A stretch of DNA of 64,000 nucleotides from positions 94,603-158,602 of the forward strand of contig JAJPIG010000004.1 of the NCBI GenBank assembly GCA_021324855.1. The letters run 5' to 3'. Within the stretch, counting starts at the first letter, position 1, and every line of letters starts with the position of its first letter. A model generated the notes under the pieces. The model was not told the DNA's origin. It made no database searches and saw nothing but the letters and a program-made list of their open reading frames with translations. Shown piece by piece: positions 1 to 9,307 of the stretch. This DNA comes from Pseudomonadota bacterium (GTDB lineage: Bacteria > Desulfobacterota > Binatia > Binatales > Binataceae). Position numbers and translations under genes: made by a program.

Positions 1-34
1 AAGATGCACTTGCAGCGCATTCGCAGGCCCTGCA

Positions 35-1747
35 TCAGTGATCAGGGCAGGCCGCCGAGCCGGGCTCACCTGCGCCGCCAACATTGAGCAGCAACAGATG
101 CCCGCGTCGCGGATGTGGATTAGAGGAGACGAGCAGCAACTCCCATCCCATGATTTTCCCGCCCGGTGCTACGCGCGTTAGCTGATCGCCCCATACGATC
201 AGGTACGAAGCGCAGGGTTCGTTTGGCCGCAGCATCGAGCGACTCCACCCAGGAATTTTGCGGCGGAGATAGTAGGCGAGTTCGTATTCCGGCGCGCCAA
301 CGACGTGGAGCGGGCTGCGCCCGATGATCGGCTCCGCGCGCATCGCGAAATTTTTTAACGTGCGCTCGCGTGAAAATTCCGGGCGCAACACCCCGATCCA
401 CAAGCTCACGGTAGCCAGACTCGCGATCCCGATACAGACCGCTGACGCGTAGCCCCGGTTTGCCTTCAAAAAGAACAGGCCGGCAAGCGAGCTAATCGCC
501 GCCGCGCCGATCGTCGCGACGAACCTCAAATCGTGACGAGCAAAATCGCTGACGATGAGGCCGATGTATGCCGCATCGCTCGATTGCATCGATCCGACCA
601 GCCGATTGGTAAGCTCCGGACGGCTGATTAAAACCAGACCGGCAACTGCGAGCGTCAGGATTGCGATCCCTGCGACCGCGCTCGCGATGCCGGTGAGGAC
701 CGCGGTCCAATATCGCGGCGTGCGGCCGCGATCGGCGAACGGCGCGCTCAGCACGATCGCGAGCGGCGGCAGCGCTGGCAGGATGTAGTCATCGCGCTTG
801 CTGCTTGCGATCGTGAAGATCGTCAGCACAGCAAGCATCATCGCGAGCTGGTAGAGAATCGGCCCGCCGGATTTTCGCTCCGGGAGCGTACAGACGAGAG
901 CGGCAGGCAGATAGAAGATCAGGGGCAGAGAAGCGCCGATGAAGCGGAGGATGGTGTAATAGAAAGGCCGCGCCGCTTCACCCGTGCCTCCCATCTTCGA
1001 CGGCATCAGATGCCCCAGGTTCTCCTGGAGGAACTGTACACGAAATAGCTGTGGATCCCTGAGGAACGCAGGAACGTACCAGAGCGCTGCGATTGCCACC
1101 GCGATGACCAGCACGATCCACGGCCACCGATAAACGAGAAATTTCAGCGGATTGATTCCCGCGATGAGCGCATAGATCGCAATCGCGAGCGCCACCAGCA
1201 CGATCGCGAGCGGTCCCTTGGTCATTACGGCAAGTCCCAGCAGGACGCCGCTTGCGATCGCACGCGAGGTCGAAAAGCCTCCGGTGACCAACGGATAGAT
1301 AGCGCAGTACCCGGCGAACATGAGGCAGGTGAAGAGCATGTCCGTGCGCAGGTAGGCGGCGCGCGAAGCGAAACCATAGATGCCGAGCAGGAACAGTAAG
1401 GCAATGCCGCCGGCGGAGCTGCCGAGATTTACGCACGTAAACGCGATTACAATCGCAGCGATCGCCGCTCCGGCCGCGAGCGAGATTGTGCGCACGCCGG
1501 GTTCATCGACCATGCCGCCGCGTGCCTTCGCGACTCCCGCCGCGAGCCAGTAATAGAGCGGCGGTTTCCGTGTCGCCTCGCCGTAGAGATCTTCGGGGAT
1601 CAGCCAGTGGCCGTGAGCAACGATATCGACGACGATACCGGCCGGACGCGACTCTTCGTCTTTTTGAAAGGGCGCGTTGAGCCCCTGGCTCAGAAAGATC
1701 AGCGCCAGCGTGGCGCCTACCAGTGCTTTTAACAGGATCGCTCTCAA
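35..1747 (-). CDS. GT39/ArnT-type membrane glycosyltransferase
   Basis: A 570-residue polytopic membrane protein with about a dozen hydrophobic helices. Just after the first helix it has the acidic pair D30-E31 in the first periplasmic loop, followed by a KPPLYYW block near residue 62, the pattern of PMT/ArnT (GT39, GT-C fold) enzymes. Members move a sugar from a polyprenyl-phosphate donor to lipid A, another lipid or protein on the outer face of the inner membrane; the acceptor here cannot be read from sequence. The start codon overlaps the stop of the upstream sulfotransferase gene by four bases (ATGA), so the two are almost certainly co-translated and may jointly decorate an envelope glycan or lipid. 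The hydrophilic C-terminal tail ends within 35 bases of the window edge. Confidence 0.85.
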   Translation of the reverse strand: MRAILLKALVGATLALIFLSQGLNAPFQKDEESRPAGIVVDIVAHGHWLIPEDLYGEATRKPPLYYWLAAGVAKARGGMVDEPGVRTISLAAGAAIAAIVIAFTCVNLGSSAGGIALLFLLGIYGFASRAAYLRTDMLFTCLMFAGYCAIYPLVTGGFSTSRAIASGVLLGLAVMTKGPLAIVLVALAIAIYALIAGINPLKFLVYRWPWIVLVIAVAIAALWYVPAFLRDPQLFRVQFLQENLGHLMPSKMGGTGEAARPFYYTILRFIGASLPLIFYLPAALVCTLPERKSGGPILYQLAMMLAVLTIFTIASSKRDDYILPALPPLAIVLSAPFADRGRTPRYWTAVLTGIASAVAGIAILTLAVAGLVLISRPELTNRLVGSMQSSDAAYIGLIVSDFARHDLRFVATIGAAAISSLAGLFFLKANRGYASAVCIGIASLATVSLWIGVLRPEFSRERTLKNFAMRAEPIIGRSPLHVVGAPEYELAYYLRRKIPGWSRSMLRPNEPCASYLIVWGDQLTRVAPGGKIMGWELLLVSSNPHPRRGHLLLLNVGGAGEPGSAACPDH

Positions 1748-2709
1748 ACCGCGGCGCTACGGCGCGGCGCGAGAGCCGCCTGGCTCGTCCAGGAGCGACG
1801 CAGCTCCGGCAGTTCGCGTCCGAGGGTCGCCTCCAGCTCGCGCAGGTCCGGATCAAAGATCTCGCAGAGCCATTGGCGCGCCGTCGGATCGATCTCCGGA
1901 CGCGGCGCCGACTTTACGAAGAAGCGCTGGAAGATAAGCCGCTTGATCGTATGATTCGCGCCAAAGCTTTTGGGCACCAGTATCTGGCCGGCGCGCCGCG
2001 CCCAGTTGCTGCCCGCCAGCCGTCGCGCCCACGCCCACCTCGCCACTCCGAAGCTGTTCTCGGCATAGCTGGTGTCGATTCGATCGAGGTACGCGGGATC
2101 CACGCCGATAAAGTTCAATATGCCCGCAAGCGCCTCTTTCTTGCTCTCCGCCGAGCGGCGGAGCTCTTCGAACATAACAATTCGCACCCGCGCCGGGCCG
2201 AAAATGTCGAGGTAGCGTCGGACCTGGGCCGCATAGAGACCGAGCTCAACATAAAGCTGCGAAACGCCCCAGCCTTTCTCGCTCCGATTGAAATCCTCCT
2301 CGAGCGCCTCGAAAAAAGGCCGACGCTGGAGTCCCTCGCGGAGGTTCATCAAGTAGTGCGAATAGGCGCGTTCGACTGGATCGCGGAGCAGGATGATGAT
2401 CCGGGCCTCCGGAATCGCGCGATAGATCCGCGCCGGCGCCTCCGGACACCATAGATATGAAGGGCTTGCCTCGCCGATCGCCTTGAAACCGGCCGCTTTG
2501 CTGAACAGCGAAAGGTATTCGCTTTCATCTGTGACATAGGTAAAGAGATAGCGCTGTTCCCACGCCGGGCGGAGCTGAGCGAAATAGTGAGGCTCCTTAA
2601 GCGCGGGTAGGAAGACTTCAGGATGCTGCTTGAGATAGGTATAGAGCGAGGTAGTGCCGCTACTCGCCGCCCCGACGATAAGAAAATTCGGCCAGTTCGC
2701 TTGTGCCAT
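1744..2709 (-). CDS. PAPS-dependent sulfotransferase family protein
   Basis: 321 residues. The N-terminus carries the 5'-phosphosulfate loop (GAASSGTTSL, residues 13-22) and a 3'-phosphate loop starting RDPVERAYSH at residue 109, the two PAPS-binding signatures of the Sulfotransfer family. It would transfer sulfate from PAPS to a hydroxyl or amine on a carbohydrate or lipid. The usual Lys/Arg of the 5' loop (K-S/A-G-T-T) is Ser16 here, which is unusual. It is the first gene of a two-gene unit and its stop overlaps the start of the GT39 gene. The ATG at 2709 faces a 222-base divergent region shared with the DUF3047 gene. The family is clear; substrate and activity are not. Confidence 0.85.
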   Translation of the reverse strand: MAQANWPNFLIVGAASSGTTSLYTYLKQHPEVFLPALKEPHYFAQLRPAWEQRYLFTYVTDESEYLSLFSKAAGFKAIGEASPSYLWCPEAPARIYRAIPEARIIILLRDPVERAYSHYLMNLREGLQRRPFFEALEEDFNRSEKGWGVSQLYVELGLYAAQVRRYLDIFGPARVRIVMFEELRRSAESKKEALAGILNFIGVDPAYLDRIDTSYAENSFGVARWAWARRLAGSNWARRAGQILVPKSFGANHTIKRLIFQRFFVKSAPRPEIDPTARQWLCEIFDPDLRELEATLGRELPELRRSWTSQAALAPRRSAAV

Positions 2710-2931
2710 CTGGATTGGTCCGGTGGACAGGCTGAGGTGCGCCAGCGGCCCATCTTGCGCAATGCGGCCGCGGAACCACGCGCTGCGTCGGGATTATCCG
2801 GAAGAGTTAAAGCGTTTTGATCCGCGCTGGTCAAGCGGGCTGCAGCTCGGATCTTAGGAAATGCCGCTTGAGCGGCCGATCGCGAACCGATAAGAAAACC
2901 CGCGACGTTTATCCGGACGGAGTTGACCCAC

Positions 2932-3669
2932 GTGCGATCGCTGATTTGCATATTTTCGATTATGGTGGCCACGGCCGCATTCCCGACGCCCGGTCTTGCG
3001 GCCGGCGCCAGGACCGTTGCTCCGTCCGGGAAGCCGGGCGTCGTTCTCGATTTCTCAAGCTATTCGGGCGGTCCGGTCGATCATTGGTTGCAGGCACAGG
3101 GCTTTCAGTTCGAGGAGGCTGCGAAGGACCCCAAGCGTCTTCGTCTGTCGATCGAAAACGGCGCTCTGGTGCTTGAAGCGCGCGGCAGGATTCGAGGTTT
3201 CCTGCTTAACGACGCCATCGATGTGCCCACGGTGAACCGCGTCAGGATCGAATGGGGCGTCAACCAGTACCCCAAAGATGCCGCGTACAGCCGCAGAATC
3301 AACAATGAGGCGCTGATGGTCTATTTCTTCTTCGGCTCCGAGAAGATTTCGAGCGGTCACATACTTATTCCGGCCAGCCCCTACTTCATCGGACTGTTCC
3401 TTTGCCAGGACGATCTAGTGAATCATCCTTACAAGGGCCGCTATTTCCACGCTGGCGGACGGTTCGTATGCCTCGGGAAGCCGAAGCCGGGTGAAATGAC
3501 GACTTCCGAATTCGACTTGAATTCCGCCTTCAAGAGTTATTTTGGCAAGCATACGACTCCCGGTATCACCGGCATTGGACTCGGAGTCGATACCTCAGTT
3601 TCCGGGAACGACGGCAAGACGTCAGCGTTCCTCAAGAGCGTCGAGCTGATCGGCGGCGCCGGCAACTGA
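2932..3669 (+). CDS. Secreted DUF3047-like protein
   Basis: About 245 residues. I place the start at the GTG at 2932 because GGAG lies nine bases upstream; the upstream TTG at 2923 would sit almost on that ribosome-binding site. The N-terminus is a signal peptide (hydrophobic core, then a TPGLAAG cleavage region), so the protein is exported. The body is a beta-rich domain with a VRIEWGVNQYP strand, an EALMVYFFFGSE strand and a C-terminal G-I-x-L-G-V-D-T block, which resembles DUF3047, a jelly-roll-like family of unknown role. The gene stands alone between a divergent sulfotransferase and a convergent aldehyde dehydrogenase. Function unknown. Confidence 0.7.
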   Translation: MRSLICIFSIMVATAAFPTPGLAAGARTVAPSGKPGVVLDFSSYSGGPVDHWLQAQGFQFEEAAKDPKRLRLSIENGALVLEARGRIRGFLLNDAIDVPTVNRVRIEWGVNQYPKDAAYSRRINNEALMVYFFFGSEKISSGHILIPASPYFIGLFLCQDDLVNHPYKGRYFHAGGRFVCLGKPKPGEMTTSEFDLNSAFKSYFGKHTTPGITGIGLGVDTSVSGNDGKTSAFLKSVELIGGAGN

Positions 3670-3698
3670 CCACGGTCGCCGCCGAGGATGGTGCGATC

Positions 3699-5153
3699 TT
3701 ACCGCAGCGCCACGTTCACTGATTTGTGCTCGAGATAGCTCAGCAGCTCTGACAGGCCTTCCTCGCGTCCCGTGCCGCTGTTCGAGTAGCCGCCGAACGG
3801 CACGCCGATGTAATGCGCGGAGACCTGGTTGATCCAGACGAAACCGGAGCGCACGCGCCGCGCGGCATTGAGCGCGGTCTTCAGATCGTTGGTCCAGATC
3901 GACGCGGTCAGTCCGTAGTCGGTCGAGTTTGCGAGCTTGAGCACATCGTCGACCTTGTCCCAGCGGAACACGGAGAGCACCGGGCCGAAGATCTCCTCGC
4001 GCGCGATGCGCATGTCGCCTTGCACGTCGGCGAAGATCGTCGGCTCGATCCAGTAGCCACGCTCGAAATCCTTGCCGGATGGGCGACCTCCGCCCGTCAC
4101 GAGCCGCGCGCCTTCCTCCTTGCCCTGCCCGATATAGTACTTGACCTTCTCGTACTGGCGGGCTGAGTTGATCGGACCCATCTGCGAGGCCGGGTCCTTT
4201 GGGTCGCCGACTTTGAGCGATTTCGTGATATCCGAAACGCGTTCGAGCACGCGGGAGTAGATCGATTCATGGACCATCAGGCGGCTGGTCGATCCGCACG
4301 ACTGCCCCTGCCATGAAAAGTTCATCCCGCCGACGGCAGCCTTCGCCACCGTATCGAGATCGACATCGGGAAAGACGATCAAAGGATTCTTGCCGCCGAG
4401 TTCCAGTGTGACGCTTTTGACGCTCTTCTCCGCCGCAGCGCGCTGAATCGCGATTCCGGTCGCGACCGAGCCGGTGAACGCGATGCGTTTGACGCGTGGA
4501 TGCCGCACCAGCGCGTCGCCGGCGGGATTGCCGAAGCCGGTCACGATATTGACTACTCCGCGCGGCAGGATGCGGCGGCAGATGTCGCCGAAAATCGACG
4601 CGGAGAGCGGACTGGTCTCGGCGGGCTTGATAACGATCGTGTTCCCGGCCATCAACGGCGCCGCCATCCGTCCCGCCGCAAACAGAATCGGATGATTGAA
4701 CGGGATAATCCGCCCAACTACGCCGTACGGTTCGAGCAGCGTGAAGTGCAGATTTGCGGAGCTCGCCGGGATGGTCTCGCCTTTCATCTCAGTCCCGAGG
4801 CCCGCATAGAACTCCAGCCCCTGAGCGGCGAACTCGACATCTGCTTTCAGCGATCCGATCGTGTTGCCGGTGTCGGCAACTTCGACATCGAGCAGCTCCT
4901 TGGCCCGCTCACGGAGCGCCCCGGCCACCTTGCGCAGCAGGTTGCCGCGCTCGAACACCGTCAACTCGGCCCACGCGGGCTGAGCGGCCTCTGCGGCCTC
5001 GACCGCGCGATTCACATCCTCGGCGCCCGCAGCCGGCGTACGTCCGAGTTCAGACTCGTTGGCTGGGTTGACCGAGATCATCCACTCGCCCGTACGGCTC
5101 GCGGTCATCTCGCCGTCGATCAGCATCGGAAAATCTTGAAGGTTCGCAGCCAT
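3699..5153 (-). CDS. NAD(P)-dependent aldehyde dehydrogenase
   Basis: 484 residues, normal length for the ALDH superfamily. All key residues are visible: Asn153 (PFNHP), the cofactor-binding Lys176 (IVIKPAE), general base Glu251 (LELGGKN) and nucleophile Cys286 (GQSCGS). It oxidises an aldehyde to the carboxylic acid; the family cannot fix the substrate, but the neighbouring amidases and aromatic-degradation genes suggest a semialdehyde or aromatic aldehyde. It lies 147 bases downstream of the amidase pair on the same strand and could be the last gene of that transcript. It converges on the DUF3047 gene with a 29-base gap. Confidence 0.92.
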   Translation of the reverse strand: MAANLQDFPMLIDGEMTASRTGEWMISVNPANESELGRTPAAGAEDVNRAVEAAEAAQPAWAELTVFERGNLLRKVAGALRERAKELLDVEVADTGNTIGSLKADVEFAAQGLEFYAGLGTEMKGETIPASSANLHFTLLEPYGVVGRIIPFNHPILFAAGRMAAPLMAGNTIVIKPAETSPLSASIFGDICRRILPRGVVNIVTGFGNPAGDALVRHPRVKRIAFTGSVATGIAIQRAAAEKSVKSVTLELGGKNPLIVFPDVDLDTVAKAAVGGMNFSWQGQSCGSTSRLMVHESIYSRVLERVSDITKSLKVGDPKDPASQMGPINSARQYEKVKYYIGQGKEEGARLVTGGGRPSGKDFERGYWIEPTIFADVQGDMRIAREEIFGPVLSVFRWDKVDDVLKLANSTDYGLTASIWTNDLKTALNAARRVRSGFVWINQVSAHYIGVPFGGYSNSGTGREEGLSELLSYLEHKSVNVALR

Positions 5154-5300
5154 GCGATTTGTGCTCCTCGTTATGTCGAAAAATCCAAATCCCGGACGCC
5201 AGAAAAGCGCGCCGCGATGAAAAAAACTTTCCGCGCGCCGATTCTATCGCAACCGAACCTCGCCGCAAGCGCAGGCCCCGGCTCCGCAAGCGCCGGCTCT

Positions 5301-6845
5301 TCACACTCTTGGCGGGGGTATCGGCGGCGCGAAGATTTCGCGCTGGATTGCGTCGGCCAGCCGCAGAATCGTCGCGTCCTCGCCGTGCCGCCCGATGAGC
5401 ATCATCCCGATCGGCAGCCCGTCGATCATCGCGCACGGCACGCTCAGGGCCGGATGGCCGCTGATGTTGGTTGGCGAGGTGTTCACGATGTTCTCGATCG
5501 CGCGCATGATCGAGTCCGCGATCGGCAGGTCCGGCGGAGGAATCAGCGGCGGTTTGATCGGCTCGGTCGGCATCACGAGAACGTCGAGGTTCTTCAACGC
5601 CTCGTCGTGCGCCGCGGTCGTCAGGCGGCGCAGGTTCTGCGCTTTGGCATAGTAGTGACCGTGCGTGGTTTGGCTTATATACCGGCCGAACATCGCAAAC
5701 GCTTTGGCGCTCAACGAAAGTTGATCGGCCCTGGTGTGCATCGCGCGGTCGAAAAACTCGATCAGCGCGGTCGGATAGGCGCCTTTCCAAAAGCGGCCTG
5801 CGCCGCCCGATTCGAGCATGAACCCAAGGATGCCCTCGCATGCGATCGCGGACCAGACGTGGAAGCCGTCGCGATGCCACGGGATCGAGACTTCGCCGAC
5901 CGTGCACCCAAGCCGCGTCAGCGCAAGCGCCGCGTCGCGCACCGCGTCATCGACGTCGGGTTCCGAGGTCGGGATGCCGGTGAGGCCGAAGCCTTCCTTG
6001 ACGATTCCGATGCGCATGCCGCGCACGTCGCCATCCAGCGCGCTCACGTATTTCCCGGCGACCAGATTTCCCGGCTGACGCGGATCGAGTCCGTCGGGCC
6101 CGGCGATCACTTCAAGCAGCAGCGCGGTATCGCGCGCCGTCCGCGCCATCGGTCCGGCGTGGTCGAAGGTCAGTTCCATCGGACCCATCCCGGTGTACGG
6201 AACCAGACCGTACGTTGGTTTGAGACCGACGATTCCGGAGTAGGCGGCGGGACATCGGACCGAGCCGGCCTGATCGGCGCCGATCGCGAGATCAACCGCA
6301 CCGCAGGCGACCAGCGCGCCGCATCCCGTTGATGAGCCGCCGGGCGTGCGCGCCGGATCGTATGGGTTGCGCACGATGCCGCTGTCGCTTGTATGGCTGT
6401 TACCGGCGAAGCAGAGGCTCTCGCAAACTGCTTTGCCGAGAATCGTTCCGCCGGCATCGAGGATGCGCGTCGCGACGGTCGCATCGAAGTCCGGAGTGAA
6501 GCCGCGCAACAGATTTGACCCGCACATCATCGGCACGCCCGCCAGGCAGACGTTGTCCTTGAGCGCAACGGTCTTTCCCGCCAGCGGACCGCTCGGCGCG
6601 CCTTTTACCTCGCATCGCCAGTACCATCCGCCGTACGGATTTTCCTCCGCAATCGGCTCCCAACTTCGGCGATCGGGGTACTTAACGGGCAGCGCCGGCT
6701 CGGAAAGCTGATCGAGGCGATCGTACGTCGCCATCATCGGATCGATGATCGCCTTGAACTGGCGCACTTGCGCGGCCGAGAGCTTCATACCGAAGGCGTC
6801 GGAGAGGCGCGTGAGATCCTCGACGCTTGGCGGTCTGACTGCCAT
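5301..6845 (-). CDS. Amidase-signature hydrolase (copy 2 of a tandem pair)
   Basis: 514 residues when started at the ATG at 6845. That choice gives exactly the length and N-terminus (MAVxPPS) of the neighbouring paralog and has GAGG nine bases upstream; an in-frame TTG at 6860 is less likely. The Ser-cisSer-Lys triad of the amidase-signature family is intact: Lys96 (ALKDN), the GGSSTG serines near 171-172 and the nucleophile in QAGSVR near 195. The enzyme hydrolyses a C-N amide bond, releasing ammonia or an amine. It lies 23 bases downstream of the paralog on the same strand, so the two are co-transcribed. It is not GatA, since no gatB or gatC is present. Substrate unknown. Confidence 0.9.
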   Translation of the reverse strand: MAVRPPSVEDLTRLSDAFGMKLSAAQVRQFKAIIDPMMATYDRLDQLSEPALPVKYPDRRSWEPIAEENPYGGWYWRCEVKGAPSGPLAGKTVALKDNVCLAGVPMMCGSNLLRGFTPDFDATVATRILDAGGTILGKAVCESLCFAGNSHTSDSGIVRNPYDPARTPGGSSTGCGALVACGAVDLAIGADQAGSVRCPAAYSGIVGLKPTYGLVPYTGMGPMELTFDHAGPMARTARDTALLLEVIAGPDGLDPRQPGNLVAGKYVSALDGDVRGMRIGIVKEGFGLTGIPTSEPDVDDAVRDAALALTRLGCTVGEVSIPWHRDGFHVWSAIACEGILGFMLESGGAGRFWKGAYPTALIEFFDRAMHTRADQLSLSAKAFAMFGRYISQTTHGHYYAKAQNLRRLTTAAHDEALKNLDVLVMPTEPIKPPLIPPPDLPIADSIMRAIENIVNTSPTNISGHPALSVPCAMIDGLPIGMMLIGRHGEDATILRLADAIQREIFAPPIPPPRV

Positions 6846-6868
6846 CAGCGCTTTCCTCAAACTTTCTC

Positions 6869-8413
6869 TTACGCCGCTTTGTGCTGAGGAGTCGGCGTGT
6901 CGAACACCTTGCGTTGGAAAACATCGGCGGCGCGGAGCAGTGTAGCGTCCTCACCCATCCTGCCGACGAACATCATCCCGACCGGCAACCCCTCGGACAT
7001 TGCACACGGGACGTTGAGCGCCGGCAGGCCAACCGCGTTGAACGGGCAGGTGTTCGGGATTGCTTCGATCGCGCAGTTCACCGACTCGGCGAGCGTGCAA
7101 TTCTTTGGCGGAATCTTCGCTGCCTTGATCGGCACCGTGGGCATCACGAGGATGTCGCACTCCTTGAGCGCTTCGTTGTAAGCGGCGAGCAGGGCGCGCG
7201 AAAGGTTCTGCGCCTTCGCGTAGTAGCGTCCGTGATATTGCTCACGCACGTAGCGGCCCATCAGCGAGAAGGTCTTCGCGCTGTCGGACAGATACTCGCC
7301 ATGCGCGGCGACCGCGCGCGAGAAGGTTTCGATCATCTCGGTTGGGTAGTAGCCCTTCCAGAATTTGCCGGCGCCGCCGCTCTCGATCATGAACCCGACG
7401 ATTTCACCCGCGATACCCGACCAGATGTGAAATCCATCCGGATGCATCGGAACGGAGATCTCCTTGACTTGCGCGCCATGCCTGGCAAGCGCATGCGCCG
7501 CTTCGCGCACCGCGTCATCGACGTCCTTCTGGGAGCGCACCGGCTCGGTGCGGCCGAAGCCTTCCTTCACGATTCCGAGGCGCAGTCCCTTGATGTCGCC
7601 GGTGAGCGCCGCGCTGTACTTCTGGCCTGGCAGGCCGGCGCGCTGACGCGGATCGAGCCCGTCAGGGCCCGCGATCGCTTCGAGCAGCAGGGCGGTATCG
7701 CGTGCGCTGCGCGCCATCGGACCCGTGTGATCGATCGTCAGCTCCATCGGGCCGATTCCGGTGTATGGCACGAGTCCGTAGGTCGGTTTCAGGCCGTAGA
7801 TTCCCGACCATGCGCACGGGATGCGAATCGATCCAGCTTGATCGGCTCCAATCGCGACATCAACGTAACCTGCTGCAACCAATGCGCCACTGCCGGTCGA
7901 TGAACCGCCGGGCGAGCGCGACAGATCGTGCGGATTGCGCGCGATGCCGCATTCGGCGGTATGGCTGTTGCCCGAGAAGCAGAGACTTTCGCACACCGAC
8001 TTGCCGAGAATTCTGCCGCCGGCATCAAGGATGCGCGTGACGATCGTCGCGTCGACCTTCGGCACGAAGCCTTCGAGCAGGCGCGTGCCGCACATCAGCG
8101 GTACGCCCGCAACGCAGACGTTGTCTTTGATCGCGACGGTCTTGCCCTTGAGCAGGCCGTCGGGCGCGCCCTTGATGTCGCACATCCAGTACCAGGCGCC
8201 GAGCGGGTTTTCCTTGTCGGTCGGCTTCCAGTTCCTGCGATCGGGATACTTGACTGCAAGTTCCGGTTCTTTGAGCTGATCGAGGCGGTCATAGGTCGCG
8301 ACCATCGGGTCAAGTATCTGCTTGAACTGCTGCAACTGCTCGCGCGAGAGGCGCATCCCGAAGCTGTCGGAAAGGCGCGCGAGATCTTCTAATGAAGGGG
8401 GTTTAACTGCCAT
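6869..8413 (-). CDS. Amidase-signature hydrolase (copy 1 of a tandem pair)
   Basis: 514 residues, paralogous over its full length to the next gene downstream. Triad residues are Lys96 (AIKDN), the GGSSTG serines at 171-172 and the nucleophile Ser195 (QAGSIR). The long N-terminal helical region before Lys96 (about 90 residues) is shared only with its twin here. It belongs with amidases of amide, nitrile or carbamate breakdown rather than the tRNA amidotransferase. It lies 36 bases downstream of a class II aldolase gene, so the unit reads aldolase, amidase, amidase and perhaps aldehyde dehydrogenase. Duplication followed by divergence probably widened the substrate range. Confidence 0.9.
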   Translation of the reverse strand: MAVKPPSLEDLARLSDSFGMRLSREQLQQFKQILDPMVATYDRLDQLKEPELAVKYPDRRNWKPTDKENPLGAWYWMCDIKGAPDGLLKGKTVAIKDNVCVAGVPLMCGTRLLEGFVPKVDATIVTRILDAGGRILGKSVCESLCFSGNSHTAECGIARNPHDLSRSPGGSSTGSGALVAAGYVDVAIGADQAGSIRIPCAWSGIYGLKPTYGLVPYTGIGPMELTIDHTGPMARSARDTALLLEAIAGPDGLDPRQRAGLPGQKYSAALTGDIKGLRLGIVKEGFGRTEPVRSQKDVDDAVREAAHALARHGAQVKEISVPMHPDGFHIWSGIAGEIVGFMIESGGAGKFWKGYYPTEMIETFSRAVAAHGEYLSDSAKTFSLMGRYVREQYHGRYYAKAQNLSRALLAAYNEALKECDILVMPTVPIKAAKIPPKNCTLAESVNCAIEAIPNTCPFNAVGLPALNVPCAMSEGLPVGMMFVGRMGEDATLLRAADVFQRKVFDTPTPQHKAA

Positions 8414-8449
8414 CGCGATTAACCTCCGAAATTGGCGCCCGCGACTGTT

Positions 8450-9157
8450 CTACTCAATGCGGGCGAGCTTGCGGCTGTAATACTGCCAGTATGCTTCCAG
8501 CAAACCCGGATCCTGCAGCATCTTGAGCTTGCGCGCCGCCTCCGCCTCATCGGGCCATACGGTCTTCACGCCCATCTGCGCGAGCGTGACATGAAGGCGG
8601 CAGGCCTCGTTAAGGAAGTTTCCGGCCGCACACAGCTCCGGAATCGATTTGCCGACGAACGCGCAGCCGTGATTCCGAATCAGCATCGTGCGCGATTTGC
8701 CGAGCGTTTTCGCAACGCTCGCCCCCATCTCGCGCGTCGTGATCAGCTCGCTGGTTTCCGTGTAACGCGGCGGCGGGCCTTCGAGCCAGATGCCCGCGTG
8801 AGTGTAAGGATGGAGATCATCGGCGATACATGACATCAGCACGACGTAAAACGCGTGCGTATGACCGACGAAGTTGACGTCGGGGCGCGCCAGCATGATC
8901 TCCGAATGAATCGGCCACTCGTTGTGGCGCGGTCCGTTGCCGCCGATCACGTTGCCGTCGAAATCGATCAATACGAAATCGTTCCCGGTGACTTCGCCGA
9001 GGCCGAGCGTCGCCCGCTTCATCCAGAGACCGCGTCCATCCGGATCGCGCATCGAGACATGGCCCAGCGTCAAATCGCCGTGACCTTCCATCTCCAGGAT
9101 GCGCGCGGCGCGGCCGAGCAGGTGCAACTCGCGTTGAATCTCAGGGCTCTCAAGCAT
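8450..9157 (-). CDS. Class II aldolase/adducin family protein
   Basis: 235 residues, typical for the FucA/AraD/adducin fold. The zinc site is recognisable as GHTH in the segment VNFVGHTHAFYV plus a later His in LIRNHGC; an acidic residue lies in IHSEIML. Members are zinc-dependent fuculose- or ribulose-phosphate-type aldolases or epimerases, and relatives in catabolic clusters act as hydroxy-acid decarboxylases or aldolases. It heads the minus-strand unit that continues into two amidases. A 150-base divergent region separates it from the SMP-30 gene. The exact reaction cannot be assigned. Confidence 0.85.
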   Translation of the reverse strand: MLESPEIQRELHLLGRAARILEMEGHGDLTLGHVSMRDPDGRGLWMKRATLGLGEVTGNDFVLIDFDGNVIGGNGPRHNEWPIHSEIMLARPDVNFVGHTHAFYVVLMSCIADDLHPYTHAGIWLEGPPPRYTETSELITTREMGASVAKTLGKSRTMLIRNHGCAFVGKSIPELCAAGNFLNEACRLHVTLAQMGVKTVWPDEAEAARKLKMLQDPGLLEAYWQYYSRKLARIE

Positions 9158-9307
9158 CTCAGTCCTCAGTCTTGTGAGAATGCAGAGGAGTCAGGCGCGT
9201 CGCCCACCCCCCACAATCGTGCGAGTAGCACACTGGACCGTGACATGACCAGCCGATGTGCTAGAAGCTATGGCAGCCTGCAAAATCGTCATCGTGGAGG
9301 ACGTCGG

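Noticed and set aside
4500..6332. Long plus-strand open frame opposite the aldehyde dehydrogenase and amidase genes
   Set aside because: Antisense shadow of two genes with intact catalytic motifs; the translation is Arg-rich and of no recognisable family.
8855..9307. Upstream extension of the SMP-30 frame
   Set aside because: Antisense to the class II aldolase; the ATG at 9308 has a proper ribosome-binding site and the family N-terminus.
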